Shown here piece by piece: positions 1-8,842 of a DNA stretch of 51,137 nucleotides. The stretch lies in assembly GCA_002784465.1 (NCBI GenBank), contig PFLE01000002.1, forward strand, positions 1 to 51,137, read 5' to 3'. The notes under the pieces are model-generated. The model did no database searches and was not told where the DNA came from. It saw only the letters and a program-made list of their open reading frames with translations. The DNA is from Candidatus Shapirobacteria bacterium CG_4_10_14_0_8_um_filter_39_15 (GTDB lineage Bacteria; Patescibacteriota; Microgenomatia; UM-FILTER-39-15). How positions within the stretch are numbered: the stretch's first letter is position 1; each line of letters opens with the position of its first letter. The translations under genes were made by a program, and so were the position numbers.

Positions 1-58
1 TGACAACTGTTATAGCAACGCTTTGCGTTGATATATCAGCTTGACAACTGTTATAGCA
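1..58. repeat. 17-bp direct repeat (tgacaactgttatagca) at 1-17 and 42-58, 41-bp period, with small hairpin aacgc-ttt-gcgtt between
   Basis: Exact 17-nt match read directly; the array may continue upstream of the window. Confidence 0.7.
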
Positions 59-90
59 GAATTTTGTGTTTATCAAAATAGTTAATATTT

Positions 91-106
91 TGTGACGATC
101 GTCACA
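91..106. promoter_or_regulatory. Perfect 16-bp palindrome TGTGACGATCGTCACA, CRP/FNR-like operator shape (TGTGA-N6-TCACA)
   Basis: Direct sequence reading; lies about 140 bp upstream of alaS. Confidence 0.5.
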
Positions 107-150
107 TTTTAAGCAATATTTGATTGGATCTTTGAGTCATGTAATAATCA

Positions 151-200
151 ATTTATATAGATTCCGGATCACTTTCAGTGTAAACAAGTCCGGAATGACA
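151..200 (-). repeat. Dispersed hairpin repeat (GTCATTCC...GGAATCTATACAAAT family), reverse orientation
   Basis: Reverse complement reads tgtcattccggacttg...gatccggaatctatataaat; same ends as copies at 24512, 26536, 45026, 48299, 49327. Confidence 0.75.
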
Positions 201-246
201 TTTATTACGGTGGTAAAGTCAAGCTAAACATGCTATGATTTAGCTC

Positions 247-1998
247 ATGACCGCCAAAGAACTTCGGCAGAAATATTTTGCTTTTTTTGAATCCAAGGGG
301 CATAAATTAATTCCCAATGTTTCTTTAATTCCGGAAAACGATCCTTCGGCCTTGTTTATCAGCGCCGGCATGCACCCGCTGGTTCCATATTTACTTGGTG
401 AAACTCATCCGCTAGGCAAACGCTTGGTTTCGATTCAGCGCTGTTTGCGGACCGGAGACATTGATGAAATTGGTGATGCGGTTCACCATACCCTTTTTGA
501 AATGTTGGGGAATTGGTCTTTTGGGGACTACTTTAAAAAAGAGATGATTCCCTGGAGTCTGGAATTTTTGACCTCCGACAAGTATTTAGGACTGGTAAAG
601 GAAAAACTGGCAGTGACCGTTTTTGCCGGTGACGAAGATGCCCAGTTTGATCAAGAATCATATGATATTTGGCAAGGTTTGGGTATTTACAATACTCGAA
701 TAGCAAAATTACCCAAAAAGAATAATTGGTGGGGTCCGGCTGGACAAACGGGACCTTGCGGCCCGGATACGGAAATGTTTTTTTGGGTTGGCAAAGAAAA
801 AGCACCTGAAACATTCAATCCAGACGATCCTCAATGGGTAGAAATTTGGAACGATGTTTTTATGGAGTTTAACAAAAAAGAAGATGGAACTTATGTACCA
901 TTGAAACAAAAAAATGTGGATACCGGGTTTGGAATGGAAAGAAATTTAGCCGTAGTGAACGGATTAGACGATGATTATAAAACGGAACTTTTCTGGCCGA
1001 TTATCGTAAAACTGCAAGAACTTTCAAGCAAAAAATATGAAGAAAATCTGGCTGATTTTCGGATTATTGCCGATCACCTTCGGGGGGCGGTAATTCTTAT
1101 TAACGACGGCGTTGAACCCAACAACAAACAGCAAGGATATGTTTTAAGAAGACTGATTCGTCGAGCAGCTATCCGAATGCGCAAGCTGGAAATTGATCCA
1201 ATGGTCGTCGTGTTCCCCATTATTGAGGCAGTAATCAGTATTTTTATAGACGAGCAATCTCTTTCGGAAAATATCCAGAGAATTTCGGAAGTGTTAAGTA
1301 AAGAATTTAAGGCTTTTTCACAGACAATAAATTTTGGAATGAAAATCTTACAAACCGAAATAAATATTAACGGTAAGACGGCCTTTGATTTATATCAGAG
1401 TTACGGTTTTCCTCTGGAAATAACCTTGGAATTATTAAAGGAAAAAGATTCGGAAATTGATTTGAACCAAATAAAAAAAGAATACGAGGAAGAATTTTTA
1501 AAACATCAGGAAAAATCGCGAACTTCTTCGGCCGGGATGTTTAAAGGCGGATTAACCGAGCAATCGGAAACCGCGACCAAATATCATACGGCAACTCATT
1601 TATTGCAAGCAGCCTTAAGAAAGGTATTAGGAGAGGAAATAAGACAAAAAGGAAGTAATATTACTTCGGAAAGATTGCGTTTTGATTTTTCCTATCCGGA
1701 AAAACTACCCCCTGAACAATTATCGGAAGTGGAAAAGATTGTTAACGACCAAATTGCTAAAAATCTCGAGGTAAAAAAAGAAGTGATGGATTTTGAAAGA
1801 GCGGTTAAGTCTGGAGCATTGACGGTACCCAACGAGCATTATCCGGAAAAGGTAAAAGTTTATTCAATTGGTACATTCTCGGTCGAAGTTTGCGGGGGTC
1901 CGCATGTTGACTTTACAGGGAGCCTTAGAAGGCTTAAGATAATTAAAGAAGAAAGCGCCGGGTCTGGAATACGGCGTATTTATGCTGTCCTTAAGTAA
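247..1998 (+). CDS. alaS: Alanyl-tRNA synthetase, short form (catalytic + editing core, no C-Ala domain)
   Basis: ORF; class II AlaRS N-terminus, editing motifs HTATHLLQ and CGGPH; ends right after the editing domain at 583 aa. Confidence 0.95.
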   Translation: MTAKELRQKYFAFFESKGHKLIPNVSLIPENDPSALFISAGMHPLVPYLLGETHPLGKRLVSIQRCLRTGDIDEIGDAVHHTLFEMLGNWSFGDYFKKEMIPWSLEFLTSDKYLGLVKEKLAVTVFAGDEDAQFDQESYDIWQGLGIYNTRIAKLPKKNNWWGPAGQTGPCGPDTEMFFWVGKEKAPETFNPDDPQWVEIWNDVFMEFNKKEDGTYVPLKQKNVDTGFGMERNLAVVNGLDDDYKTELFWPIIVKLQELSSKKYEENLADFRIIADHLRGAVILINDGVEPNNKQQGYVLRRLIRRAAIRMRKLEIDPMVVVFPIIEAVISIFIDEQSLSENIQRISEVLSKEFKAFSQTINFGMKILQTEININGKTAFDLYQSYGFPLEITLELLKEKDSEIDLNQIKKEYEEEFLKHQEKSRTSSAGMFKGGLTEQSETATKYHTATHLLQAALRKVLGEEIRQKGSNITSERLRFDFSYPEKLPPEQLSEVEKIVNDQIAKNLEVKKEVMDFERAVKSGALTVPNEHYPEKVKVYSIGTFSVEVCGGPHVDFTGSLRRLKIIKEESAGSGIRRIYAVLK

Positions 1999-2003
1999 TT
2001 AAT

Positions 2004-4160
2004 ATGGAACTGCCTAATTTTTTAAATAAAATTACCCATTCGGCTGATCAGAAAAAAAGAGAATATTTCTTGGCTTTAGAGATCTGGGATGAGGGGGTTA
2101 AAAGTGCCATCTGGACAATCGAAGACGGCAAAAGCCGGATTGTTTCTTTTGGTACTCAAGAGACCTGGACCAATACCGAAGACTTAGTTACCGCTGCCGA
2201 TCTGTCCCTAAGTTCGGCCAGCCAGACCTTGGCCGAAGCCGGGATCGAGCCGACAAAAGTTATTTTTGGTTTGGCTGATGATTGGATTAGGGATAATAAA
2301 ATTCTTCCTGATTATCAAAATTTTCTTTCGGAAATCCGGGAAAAATTAGAATTAACTCCGACCGGTTTTGTTTCGGTTTTCGATGCCCTAATTCCCTTTA
2401 TGAAAGAAAAAGAAGGGGCGCCGCTAACCGCGATTTTAGTTAACCCGGGTAAAAAATTCGTTAATTTGGCCGTGGTTGAAGTTGGCAAAATTAAAGGAGT
2501 GCAAAAAATCAGCCGCAGTGAGAATTTAGCCGCGGATGTTTATGAAGGATTGTTAAGGTGCGCCGATATTGAGGTTTTACCGTCAAGAATCTTGCTATAC
2601 GATGGAGTACCATTGGAAGACCAAAAACAGGTTTTATTAGCCAATCCTTGGTTAGAGGCGGGTAAAGGGGAGAAAAAACTGCCTTTTTTGCATTTTCCCA
2701 AGATTGAAATTTTACCGCCAAATTCTGATATCGAAGCGATAGCTTTGATGGGCGGAAACGAGGTAGCAAAAAGTTTGGGATGGGAAGAACCAATTGTTTC
2801 AACGGTTGCCGAAGTCCCCGAACCAGATTTAGGTTTTATTAAAGGAGAAGACGTTCGGCAGTTGGTGTCAGCCGATCAGCCGGTTTCCGAACCGGAATTG
2901 GTTGAAGTGCCGACATATTATGAAGAAACGCTGCCGGTTGAGGAAAAACCCAAAAGATCATTTAAAATAAAATTTTCCAAGGTTACCTTTCCTCATCTTC
3001 CTAGCCTTCCAAATAAGTCATTCTTAATTATTGGTTTAGTTGTGTTTTTATTACTGGCGGGAATCGGTTTGGCAGCTTTTTGGATTTTGCCGAAAGCCGA
3101 TGTTATTGTTTACGTGACGCCAAAAACGCTCAACCAAGAAATTCCTTTAACAATTGATCCAAACCAGGAAGCCATTGGGACAAACGATATTTTACCCGGC
3201 CAAGTGGTTGAGACGCGGCAGGATGGCGAAAAAACAATAACTACCACCGGTCAAAAAACCGTTGGGGATAAAGCCAAGGGAGAAGTAACGGTTTACAACC
3301 GAACAGAATCGCCAAAAACTTTTCCTTCCGGAACCGTGGTTGTCGGGCCGGGCGGTTTGAAATTTTCCCTTGATCGGGAGGTGAGCGTTGCTTCCAAAAC
3401 GGCCGACTTAGTCAGTGGAGTTGATAAATGGGGAGAATCGAAAGTGACCGTGACGGCAATTGATATCGGCGCTCAATATAATTTAGCACCCCAAAGCCAA
3501 TTTTCTTTTAAAGATTTTTCCAACAGTCTGTATTTAGCAAAAAACGATTTGGTTTTCGGCGGAGGCACCAGCCGTCAAGTCATGGCCGTAGCTGATAAAG
3601 ACCAACAAGATTTACAAAAGAATCTAACCGATGAATTGCTTGCTAAAGCCGGCGACAGTCTAAACGCTAAAGTCGGTAATGGTTTAACAATCGTTAAGGA
3701 ATCATTTATCAACAGTCCGGTTTCGATTAATTTCAATCATAAAATCGGCGATGAGGCACAAGATTTAACTTTAAAATTGACAATCAAAGTCTCGGCCATG
3801 TTTTATAAACAAGATGATCTTTATCCTTTGTTGCTCCAGGCTTTGGCGGATTCAATTCCCGCTGGTTATGAATCAAAAAAAGAGGATTTGAAATCGGAGT
3901 TTCAGTTGGTTAAAAAGAATGATGACGGCAGCATTACTTTTAATGATAAAGTGACCAGCAATCTGATACCGAAAATTGATATCACTCAGTTAGTAAAAAC
4001 AATAGAAGGAAAATCGAAAATCCAAGCAATGGATTTACTTAAATCAAATGTTCCCGGGTTTACCAGCGTTCAAATAACCATAAAACCGAGCTTTTTGGCC
4101 GCGTTTCAAAGAATTAGTTCCCAACCCGGCCGGATTAATCTTGAAATAAGGAGACAATAA
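2004..4160 (+). CDS. Single-TM protein with baseplate J-like C-terminal region
   Basis: ORF; TM at about aa 340-363; GEVTVYNRTESPKTFPSGTVV...AIDIGAQYNL pattern as in CPR proteins annotated baseplate J/gp47-like. Confidence 0.6.
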   Translation: MELPNFLNKITHSADQKKREYFLALEIWDEGVKSAIWTIEDGKSRIVSFGTQETWTNTEDLVTAADLSLSSASQTLAEAGIEPTKVIFGLADDWIRDNKILPDYQNFLSEIREKLELTPTGFVSVFDALIPFMKEKEGAPLTAILVNPGKKFVNLAVVEVGKIKGVQKISRSENLAADVYEGLLRCADIEVLPSRILLYDGVPLEDQKQVLLANPWLEAGKGEKKLPFLHFPKIEILPPNSDIEAIALMGGNEVAKSLGWEEPIVSTVAEVPEPDLGFIKGEDVRQLVSADQPVSEPELVEVPTYYEETLPVEEKPKRSFKIKFSKVTFPHLPSLPNKSFLIIGLVVFLLLAGIGLAAFWILPKADVIVYVTPKTLNQEIPLTIDPNQEAIGTNDILPGQVVETRQDGEKTITTTGQKTVGDKAKGEVTVYNRTESPKTFPSGTVVVGPGGLKFSLDREVSVASKTADLVSGVDKWGESKVTVTAIDIGAQYNLAPQSQFSFKDFSNSLYLAKNDLVFGGGTSRQVMAVADKDQQDLQKNLTDELLAKAGDSLNAKVGNGLTIVKESFINSPVSINFNHKIGDEAQDLTLKLTIKVSAMFYKQDDLYPLLLQALADSIPAGYESKKEDLKSEFQLVKKNDDGSITFNDKVTSNLIPKIDITQLVKTIEGKSKIQAMDLLKSNVPGFTSVQITIKPSFLAAFQRISSQPGRINLEIRRQ

Positions 4161-4858
4161 TGCCCTATCGATATGTTAAGAAATATCCAAAACCAATCCG
4201 TCACCACCGCCAGATACGAATTTCTAAATTTTTGTCTTTGTTCTTTGTCTTTTTAGGAACCGGTTTAATTTTAAGCGCCCTTTTCCCGATTTTGTCATAC
4301 CAATTTTTTGTTTCACCCCAGGTAACGGGTTTATTAAATCCCGCAGTTTCTTCGATTGTTTTGGGGCAGTCATCAACCTTGGACACGACCCAGATTTCCA
4401 ATTGGTTTGTCAACGCGCCCAAACTTCCGCCCTTGCCCTCAAAAATTACCCACTATTCGCTTTCAATCCCTAAACTTAAAATTGATCAAGCGGTGGTAAA
4501 AATCGGGGGCAGCGACTTGAAAAAATCCCTCATCCATTATCAGGGAACCGCTTTTCCCGGCCAATTGGGAACGACCGTGATTTTTGGCCATTCTTCTTTG
4601 CCCCAGTTGTTTATGTCGCAAAACTATCTGACGATTTTTACTTATTTACCGAAGATGACAAAAGGAGACGAAATTCTAATTGAATTTGACAGCATTCTTT
4701 ATAAATATTTAGTGGAAGAAGTGACCGAAGTTACGCCCGATGATGTTTCGATTATGGAACAAAGATACGACGATTCTTATCTTGCCTTAGTCACCTGTGT
4801 TCCGCCGGGAACGACGATTAATCGTTTAGTTGTTAGGGCTAAAATCACCAAAATATGA
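4160..4858 (+). CDS. Sortase
   Basis: N-terminal TM; FGHSS and LALVTCVPPGTTINRLVVRA (catalytic His, TLxTC-like Cys, Arg). Confidence 0.88.
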   Translation: MPYRYVKKYPKPIRHHRQIRISKFLSLFFVFLGTGLILSALFPILSYQFFVSPQVTGLLNPAVSSIVLGQSSTLDTTQISNWFVNAPKLPPLPSKITHYSLSIPKLKIDQAVVKIGGSDLKKSLIHYQGTAFPGQLGTTVIFGHSSLPQLFMSQNYLTIFTYLPKMTKGDEILIEFDSILYKYLVEEVTEVTPDDVSIMEQRYDDSYLALVTCVPPGTTINRLVVRAKITKI

Positions 4859-5235
4859 ATTTATTGGGTCTTGATTATGGAAAAGTTAAAATTGGTTTGG
4901 CTTTTGCCGACGGCGAATTGGCCGAACCATTAAAAGTTATCTATCGACCTGATTTACTGGAACAAATAGCCGAGGTTTGCCGGGAGTTGAAAATTGAAAA
5001 GCTTATTATGGGAATATCCGAAGGACAATCCGCGGTTAAAACCAAAGAATTTGCGATCACTTTGATTGATGCGGTTGGTTTGCCGATTGAATATCAGGAC
5101 GAGACCTTGACGAGTCAAGAGGCAGTTGCTAAAATGAAGGAGGTTGGTAAAAGGGTTAAGGATGAGGACGCGATTTCGGCCGCCTTGATACTGCAAGGTT
5201 ATCTGGATGGACAATCTAACAATATAACAATATAG
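4855..5235 (+). CDS. ruvX: YqgF/RuvX Holliday junction resolvase-like protein
   Basis: MNLLGLDYGKVKIGLAFAD, YQDETLTSQEA, DEDAISAALILQGYL motifs. Confidence 0.9.
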   Translation: MNLLGLDYGKVKIGLAFADGELAEPLKVIYRPDLLEQIAEVCRELKIEKLIMGISEGQSAVKTKEFAITLIDAVGLPIEYQDETLTSQEAVAKMKEVGKRVKDEDAISAALILQGYLDGQSNNITI

Positions 5236-5256
5236 CAATCTAACAATTTATATTTT

Positions 5257-5448
5257 ATGTTTAAAAAAATATTCGCGCCAGTTCAAGCTTGGTTATTATC
5301 TCAAGGAAAATGTGTTGGCTGCGGTAAGCCGATTACGGATGGTAAAAAAGATAAGGACGGTAAGAAAATTACCTGCAGTTGCGGCCGGATTTATATTATT
5401 GACAGCAAAACCAAGAAATTCCGCCGCGCTCTCTTCGAAGAGGTATAA
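5257..5448 (+). CDS. Small zinc-ribbon protein
   Basis: CVGCGKPI...CSCGR cysteine pattern; coupled to the next ORF. Confidence 0.6.
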   Translation: MFKKIFAPVQAWLLSQGKCVGCGKPITDGKKDKDGKKITCSCGRIYIIDSKTKKFRRALFEEV

Positions 5449-6428
5449 TGAAAAAAGGTTTGTTAATTTGTTTTTTTCTCTTTTCTCTTTTCTCTTTTCT
5501 TTGTTCTTTGTTGTATTTATGGTGGCATTGGGCCGCTTCCCCTGTTTGTTTTCAAAATTGTCAAAATCAAACCTTTACGATTGATAAAGGTGAGGGTGTT
5601 GGTTCCATCGCCAATCGATTGGAGAAAGCCGGGTTGATCCATAATCATTTGGCCTTTCGGATTGCCACTCTATATTTTAAAACCAGCACTAAAATTCAGG
5701 CCGGCGATTACCGGTTAAATCCGCAAATGTCTTTGACGGAAATCGCCCAACAGCTAACTCACGGAACTTTGGATATTTGGTTGACGATAATTGAAGGTTG
5801 GCGCCGGGAACAAGTAGCGCAAAAACTGACACAAGGCGGTTTGGTTAATTTTGATTCCTCGCCGTTTATGGAAAAAACCGTTGGTCTTGAAGGCCAACTT
5901 TTCCCGGATACTTATCTAATTTCTAAGACAGCGGATGCGGACGAAATTATTAAAATGATGACCAAGAATTTCCAAAAAAAAGCTGGTTTAGTGGATAATA
6001 AAACCTTAATTTTGGCGTCTTTGGTAGAAAGAGAAATGCCGCATAATCAAGACCGTCCTGTTGTGGCGGGAATTTTATTAAAAAGAATTAAAGCCGGTTG
6101 GCCTCTTCAAGTAGATGCGACGGTGCAATACGCCATTGCCACGCAACAATATAACAATATAGCAATAAAACAATCTAGTAATTTTAACTGGTGGCCTAAG
6201 GGATTAACTCAAATAGATCTTAAAATAAAATCCCCATTCAATACCTATCTAAATCTTGGTTTACCGCCGGCGCCGATTTGCAATCCCGGCTTAGGGACAA
6301 TTCAGGCGGCTCAAAATCCTGTCTCAACCGAATATTGGTATTATCTTTCCGATAGTTCCGGAGTTACTCATTTTGCCAAAACGATAGAAGAACACAATCA
6401 GAATATTCAAAAATATTTACTCAAATAA
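5448..6428 (+). CDS. mltG: Endolytic murein transglycosylase MltG (YceG-like)
   Basis: EGWRREQVAQKL, EGQLFPDTY, ASLVEREMP, LQVDATVQYA, NTYLNLGLPPAPICNPG. Confidence 0.92.
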   Translation: MKKGLLICFFLFSLFSFLCSLLYLWWHWAASPVCFQNCQNQTFTIDKGEGVGSIANRLEKAGLIHNHLAFRIATLYFKTSTKIQAGDYRLNPQMSLTEIAQQLTHGTLDIWLTIIEGWRREQVAQKLTQGGLVNFDSSPFMEKTVGLEGQLFPDTYLISKTADADEIIKMMTKNFQKKAGLVDNKTLILASLVEREMPHNQDRPVVAGILLKRIKAGWPLQVDATVQYAIATQQYNNIAIKQSSNFNWWPKGLTQIDLKIKSPFNTYLNLGLPPAPICNPGLGTIQAAQNPVSTEYWYYLSDSSGVTHFAKTIEEHNQNIQKYLLK

Positions 6429-6488
6429 CTTCGATCTCAGTTTCAATTTTTTACTTCTTTTGCTATACTGATCTGGACGCACATTGAT

Positions 6489-6815
6489 TTGTTAACTTGC
6501 AGGTTAAACAAAATAAAAAGGGAGGACGAAAGGAAAGGTTTGTATTTTACCAGTAAACCGGTTGAAATGTCCGTTGATATTACTTCAGAATTGTATGATT
6601 TGATGAAGGACCATTTTCCAACGATGCACTTGGTAACGCCGCAGGAAATAGCGGCCCAATTAGCCAGTCTTCCGGGAACGCATCCGTTTGATGTCGAATC
6701 CATTAAAGGAGGTCATGTGCCCGGCGTCGGATACAAGTATGATAAATCCGCCTTTCAGGCGAGTTTAATGGCGAAGATAGGTGAAGACAAGATCCAAAAA
6801 TTCCGACGAGGGTGA
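6489..6815 (+). CDS. Hypothetical protein
   Basis: 108-aa ORF with plausible composition; no family recognised; start uncertain. Confidence 0.45.
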   Translation: MLTCRLNKIKREDERKGLYFTSKPVEMSVDITSELYDLMKDHFPTMHLVTPQEIAAQLASLPGTHPFDVESIKGGHVPGVGYKYDKSAFQASLMAKIGEDKIQKFRRG

Positions 6816-6830
6816 TGGAGAAGCTAAATT

Positions 6831-7088
6831 TCATCCGTATATTTCATGTGTTCCAACACTATGAAACCAGACAATATTTTTGTTGGCAAATTCAAAGATT
6901 ATACGGTACTGATAATCAAGGGAAAAAGCCCAATAATCTTTCAGTTTGCCGGTGAGTCTATGTACTTTTAGCGACGGACAAAATGGATCCTGACGGAACA
7001 ACTTTTCTTTTTTCTCGGCCGCAATCTTAATTCTTTTGGGTAATTTTTTATACTCCTTCTCAAATTTACTGGAGTAATAAATTTTCAT
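6831..7088 (-). CDS. RelE/YafQ-type mRNA interferase toxin
   Basis: MKIYYSSKFEKEYKKLPKRIK...LKVHRLTGKLKDYWAFSLDYQYRIIFEF; adjacent to RHH ORF. Confidence 0.85.
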   Translation of the reverse strand: MKIYYSSKFEKEYKKLPKRIKIAAEKKEKLFRQDPFCPSLKVHRLTGKLKDYWAFSLDYQYRIIFEFANKNIVWFHSVGTHEIYG

Positions 7089-7304
7089 TTAACGAAGATC
7101 GGTAAGAGAACGAAGGAGCTTTCCTTTGCCACTTTTTAGCTCACCTCTACTTTTTTCTAAGTCCGTGGCAAATCTTCCTTCCATCCAGGAACGGAGAAGC
7201 ATGCGAAAGAACTCGCTTTTACTAGCATATGCTCCGCGAGTAACCTCTTCATCAACAACCTTAGTTAATTGGATAGGTAAAGAAATATTAACAACAGTTC
7301 TCAT
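7089..7304 (-). CDS. Ribbon-helix-helix antitoxin
   Basis: RTVVNISLPIQLTKVVDEEVTRGAYASKSEFFRMLLRSWMEG; directly precedes the RelE-like toxin. Confidence 0.82.
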   Translation of the reverse strand: MRTVVNISLPIQLTKVVDEEVTRGAYASKSEFFRMLLRSWMEGRFATDLEKSRGELKSGKGKLLRSLTDLR

Positions 7305-7305
7305 A

Positions 7306-7324
7306 TGTAATAAATTATATTACA
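7306..7324 (-). promoter_or_regulatory. Inverted repeat TGTAATA-N5-TATTACA abutting the RHH start codon (candidate TA operator)
   Basis: Read directly; start codon complement at 7302-7304. Confidence 0.5.
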
Positions 7325-7403
7325 GATACCAAAAAAGATCAAGAGGAAAAATATTTCAGTTTTTAGTTAAAAGCTTATAAGATTGAACTCCACGAGGTTA
7401 ATA

Positions 7404-7660
7404 TTACTGAACAATTAGGGTTCCCTTCATTCCTTTATCCGCATGACTGGGGACAGTGCAAATAAAGCTGAATTGGCCGGTATTCATTGGCATAAGTTGT
7501 CCTTTTTAACACTGATACTCGCAGGATTAAAAGCAAATTCATTTCCGGTAATCGTAATTTCCTGCGCCGTCTTTCTTGGCAATCACAAAGAAATAGATTA
7601 AACCATAAATTACGCCGCCGATAACTAAGTATATAGTCAAAGCTTGTAAGCTGGATTATA
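7404..7660 (-). pseudogene. Decayed membrane-anchored cupredoxin-like gene
   Basis: Minus strand in broken frames: QALTIYLVIGGVIYGLIYFFVIAKKDGA / QEITITGNEFAFNPASISVKKDN / NTGQFSFICTVPSHADKGMKGTLIVQ*. Confidence 0.8.
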
Positions 7661-7712
7661 AAAGCCGGAGTTGACTCAAAATGTTTTTCGTAATATATTA
7701 AAATAGACAAAA

Positions 7713-8090
7713 ATGGAAACCCTGCCAATAGCTCAACCAATAAATAATCCTATTCTCAATACCGCTTCCGGAAATTCCTCATCTTCCCAAAAAAAGATAT
7801 TTTTAGCGGTTGGTTTAATTCTTCTTTTAGTAATCATCACGGGCGGTATTCTATATTGGAAAATAAATTCCGGTCCGTCAGTCATACCGGTTCAGGTTTC
7901 CGTTAAAACCGATTACGGAAACAATTTAACCCCCACGCCTTTAATTTCCCCAGCATTACCTACCGGTAACGCTAATCAATCTTTGGATACCGACTTAAGT
8001 AATTTGGATCAACAATTGGGAACGTTGAGTAAAGACCAGACTCAAATTGATGCCGGAATAAACGAAACTTTGCCAAATTTAACTTTATAA
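7713..8090 (+). CDS. Single-TM hypothetical protein
   Basis: ORF with TM FLAVGLILLLVIITGGILYW and Pro/Thr-rich exterior. Confidence 0.65.
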   Translation: METLPIAQPINNPILNTASGNSSSSQKKIFLAVGLILLLVIITGGILYWKINSGPSVIPVQVSVKTDYGNNLTPTPLISPALPTGNANQSLDTDLSNLDQQLGTLSKDQTQIDAGINETLPNLTL

Positions 8091-8091
8091 A

Positions 8092-8838
8092 GTGAAAAAA
8101 CAATTTATTTTAATTTTGACGGGTATAATTTTTCTTTTGGTTGTCCGATCAGCAGCCGCCAAGGATTTAGTTGGGACTGATAGTTCTAATTTAAGAAGAA
8201 ATTCGGAAGTTGGCACGACTAGTTCCGAGATAAAAATGACCAATTGGAAAAACCGGGCCAATTTGGAAATTAGCGCCAGGATTAATTCTTTAAACGGGTT
8301 GGTGATTAGAATTCAAGAGTTCAAAAAATTAAGCGACAGTAGTAAGACAACCTTAATTGGTCAAGTACAAAGTGAAATTCAAACGATGCAAACCCTGCTT
8401 CAAAAAATCCAGATCGAGACTGATCAAGCAACTTTAAAAACTGATCTTCAGTCAATTACCAAAAGCTTCCGGGTTTATCTCTTGTTTATTCCTAAAATCC
8501 AAATTCTTTCGGCGGCCGACCGGATTGACGAGATTGGTGACAATATGACCAATTTAGTTAATAAACTGCAGGCAAAAAACGTGACTCAAGCGGCGTTGGC
8601 CGATGCTAATGCGAAAATTGCCGACGCCAAAGTTCATTCTCAAAAAGCGAGGGATTTGGTTTTACCTTTACAGCCGGATAATGGCGATCAGGAGATTTTT
8701 GACACCAACAAAACTACCTTAAAACAAGCCAGAGATGAAATTAAAGCCGGGAATGTTGATTTGAAAGTGGCAATGGAAGATTTACGGACGATTGTAAAAA
8801 CTTTGAAACCAACTGGGACACCAACCCCAACAATATAA
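8092..8838 (+). CDS. Secreted hypothetical helical protein (GTG start)
   Basis: Signal peptide KKQFILILTGIIFLLVVRSAAA; GTG at 8092; tight spacing with neighbours. Confidence 0.7.
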   Translation: MKKQFILILTGIIFLLVVRSAAAKDLVGTDSSNLRRNSEVGTTSSEIKMTNWKNRANLEISARINSLNGLVIRIQEFKKLSDSSKTTLIGQVQSEIQTMQTLLQKIQIETDQATLKTDLQSITKSFRVYLLFIPKIQILSAADRIDEIGDNMTNLVNKLQAKNVTQAALADANAKIADAKVHSQKARDLVLPLQPDNGDQEIFDTNKTTLKQARDEIKAGNVDLKVAMEDLRTIVKTLKPTGTPTPTI

Positions 8839-8842
8839 ATTT

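Noticed and set aside
1-58. Possible CRISPR array start
   Set aside because: Only two 17-bp units with a 24-bp self-complementary interval; no cas genes in the window. Listed as a direct repeat only.
533-909. Minus-strand ORFs 533-814 and 709-909
   Set aside because: Antisense to alaS, no recognisable motifs; frame shadows.
2004-4160. Contractile injection system (baseplate J)
   Set aside because: The similarity is to a common CPR membrane-anchored family; no sheath, tube or spike genes present.
5312-5584. ORF overlapping the zinc-ribbon gene and mltG
   Set aside because: Alternative frame of two better-supported genes; no motifs.
7126-7380. Plus-strand ORF across the RHH antitoxin
   Set aside because: Antisense to a well-supported TA gene.
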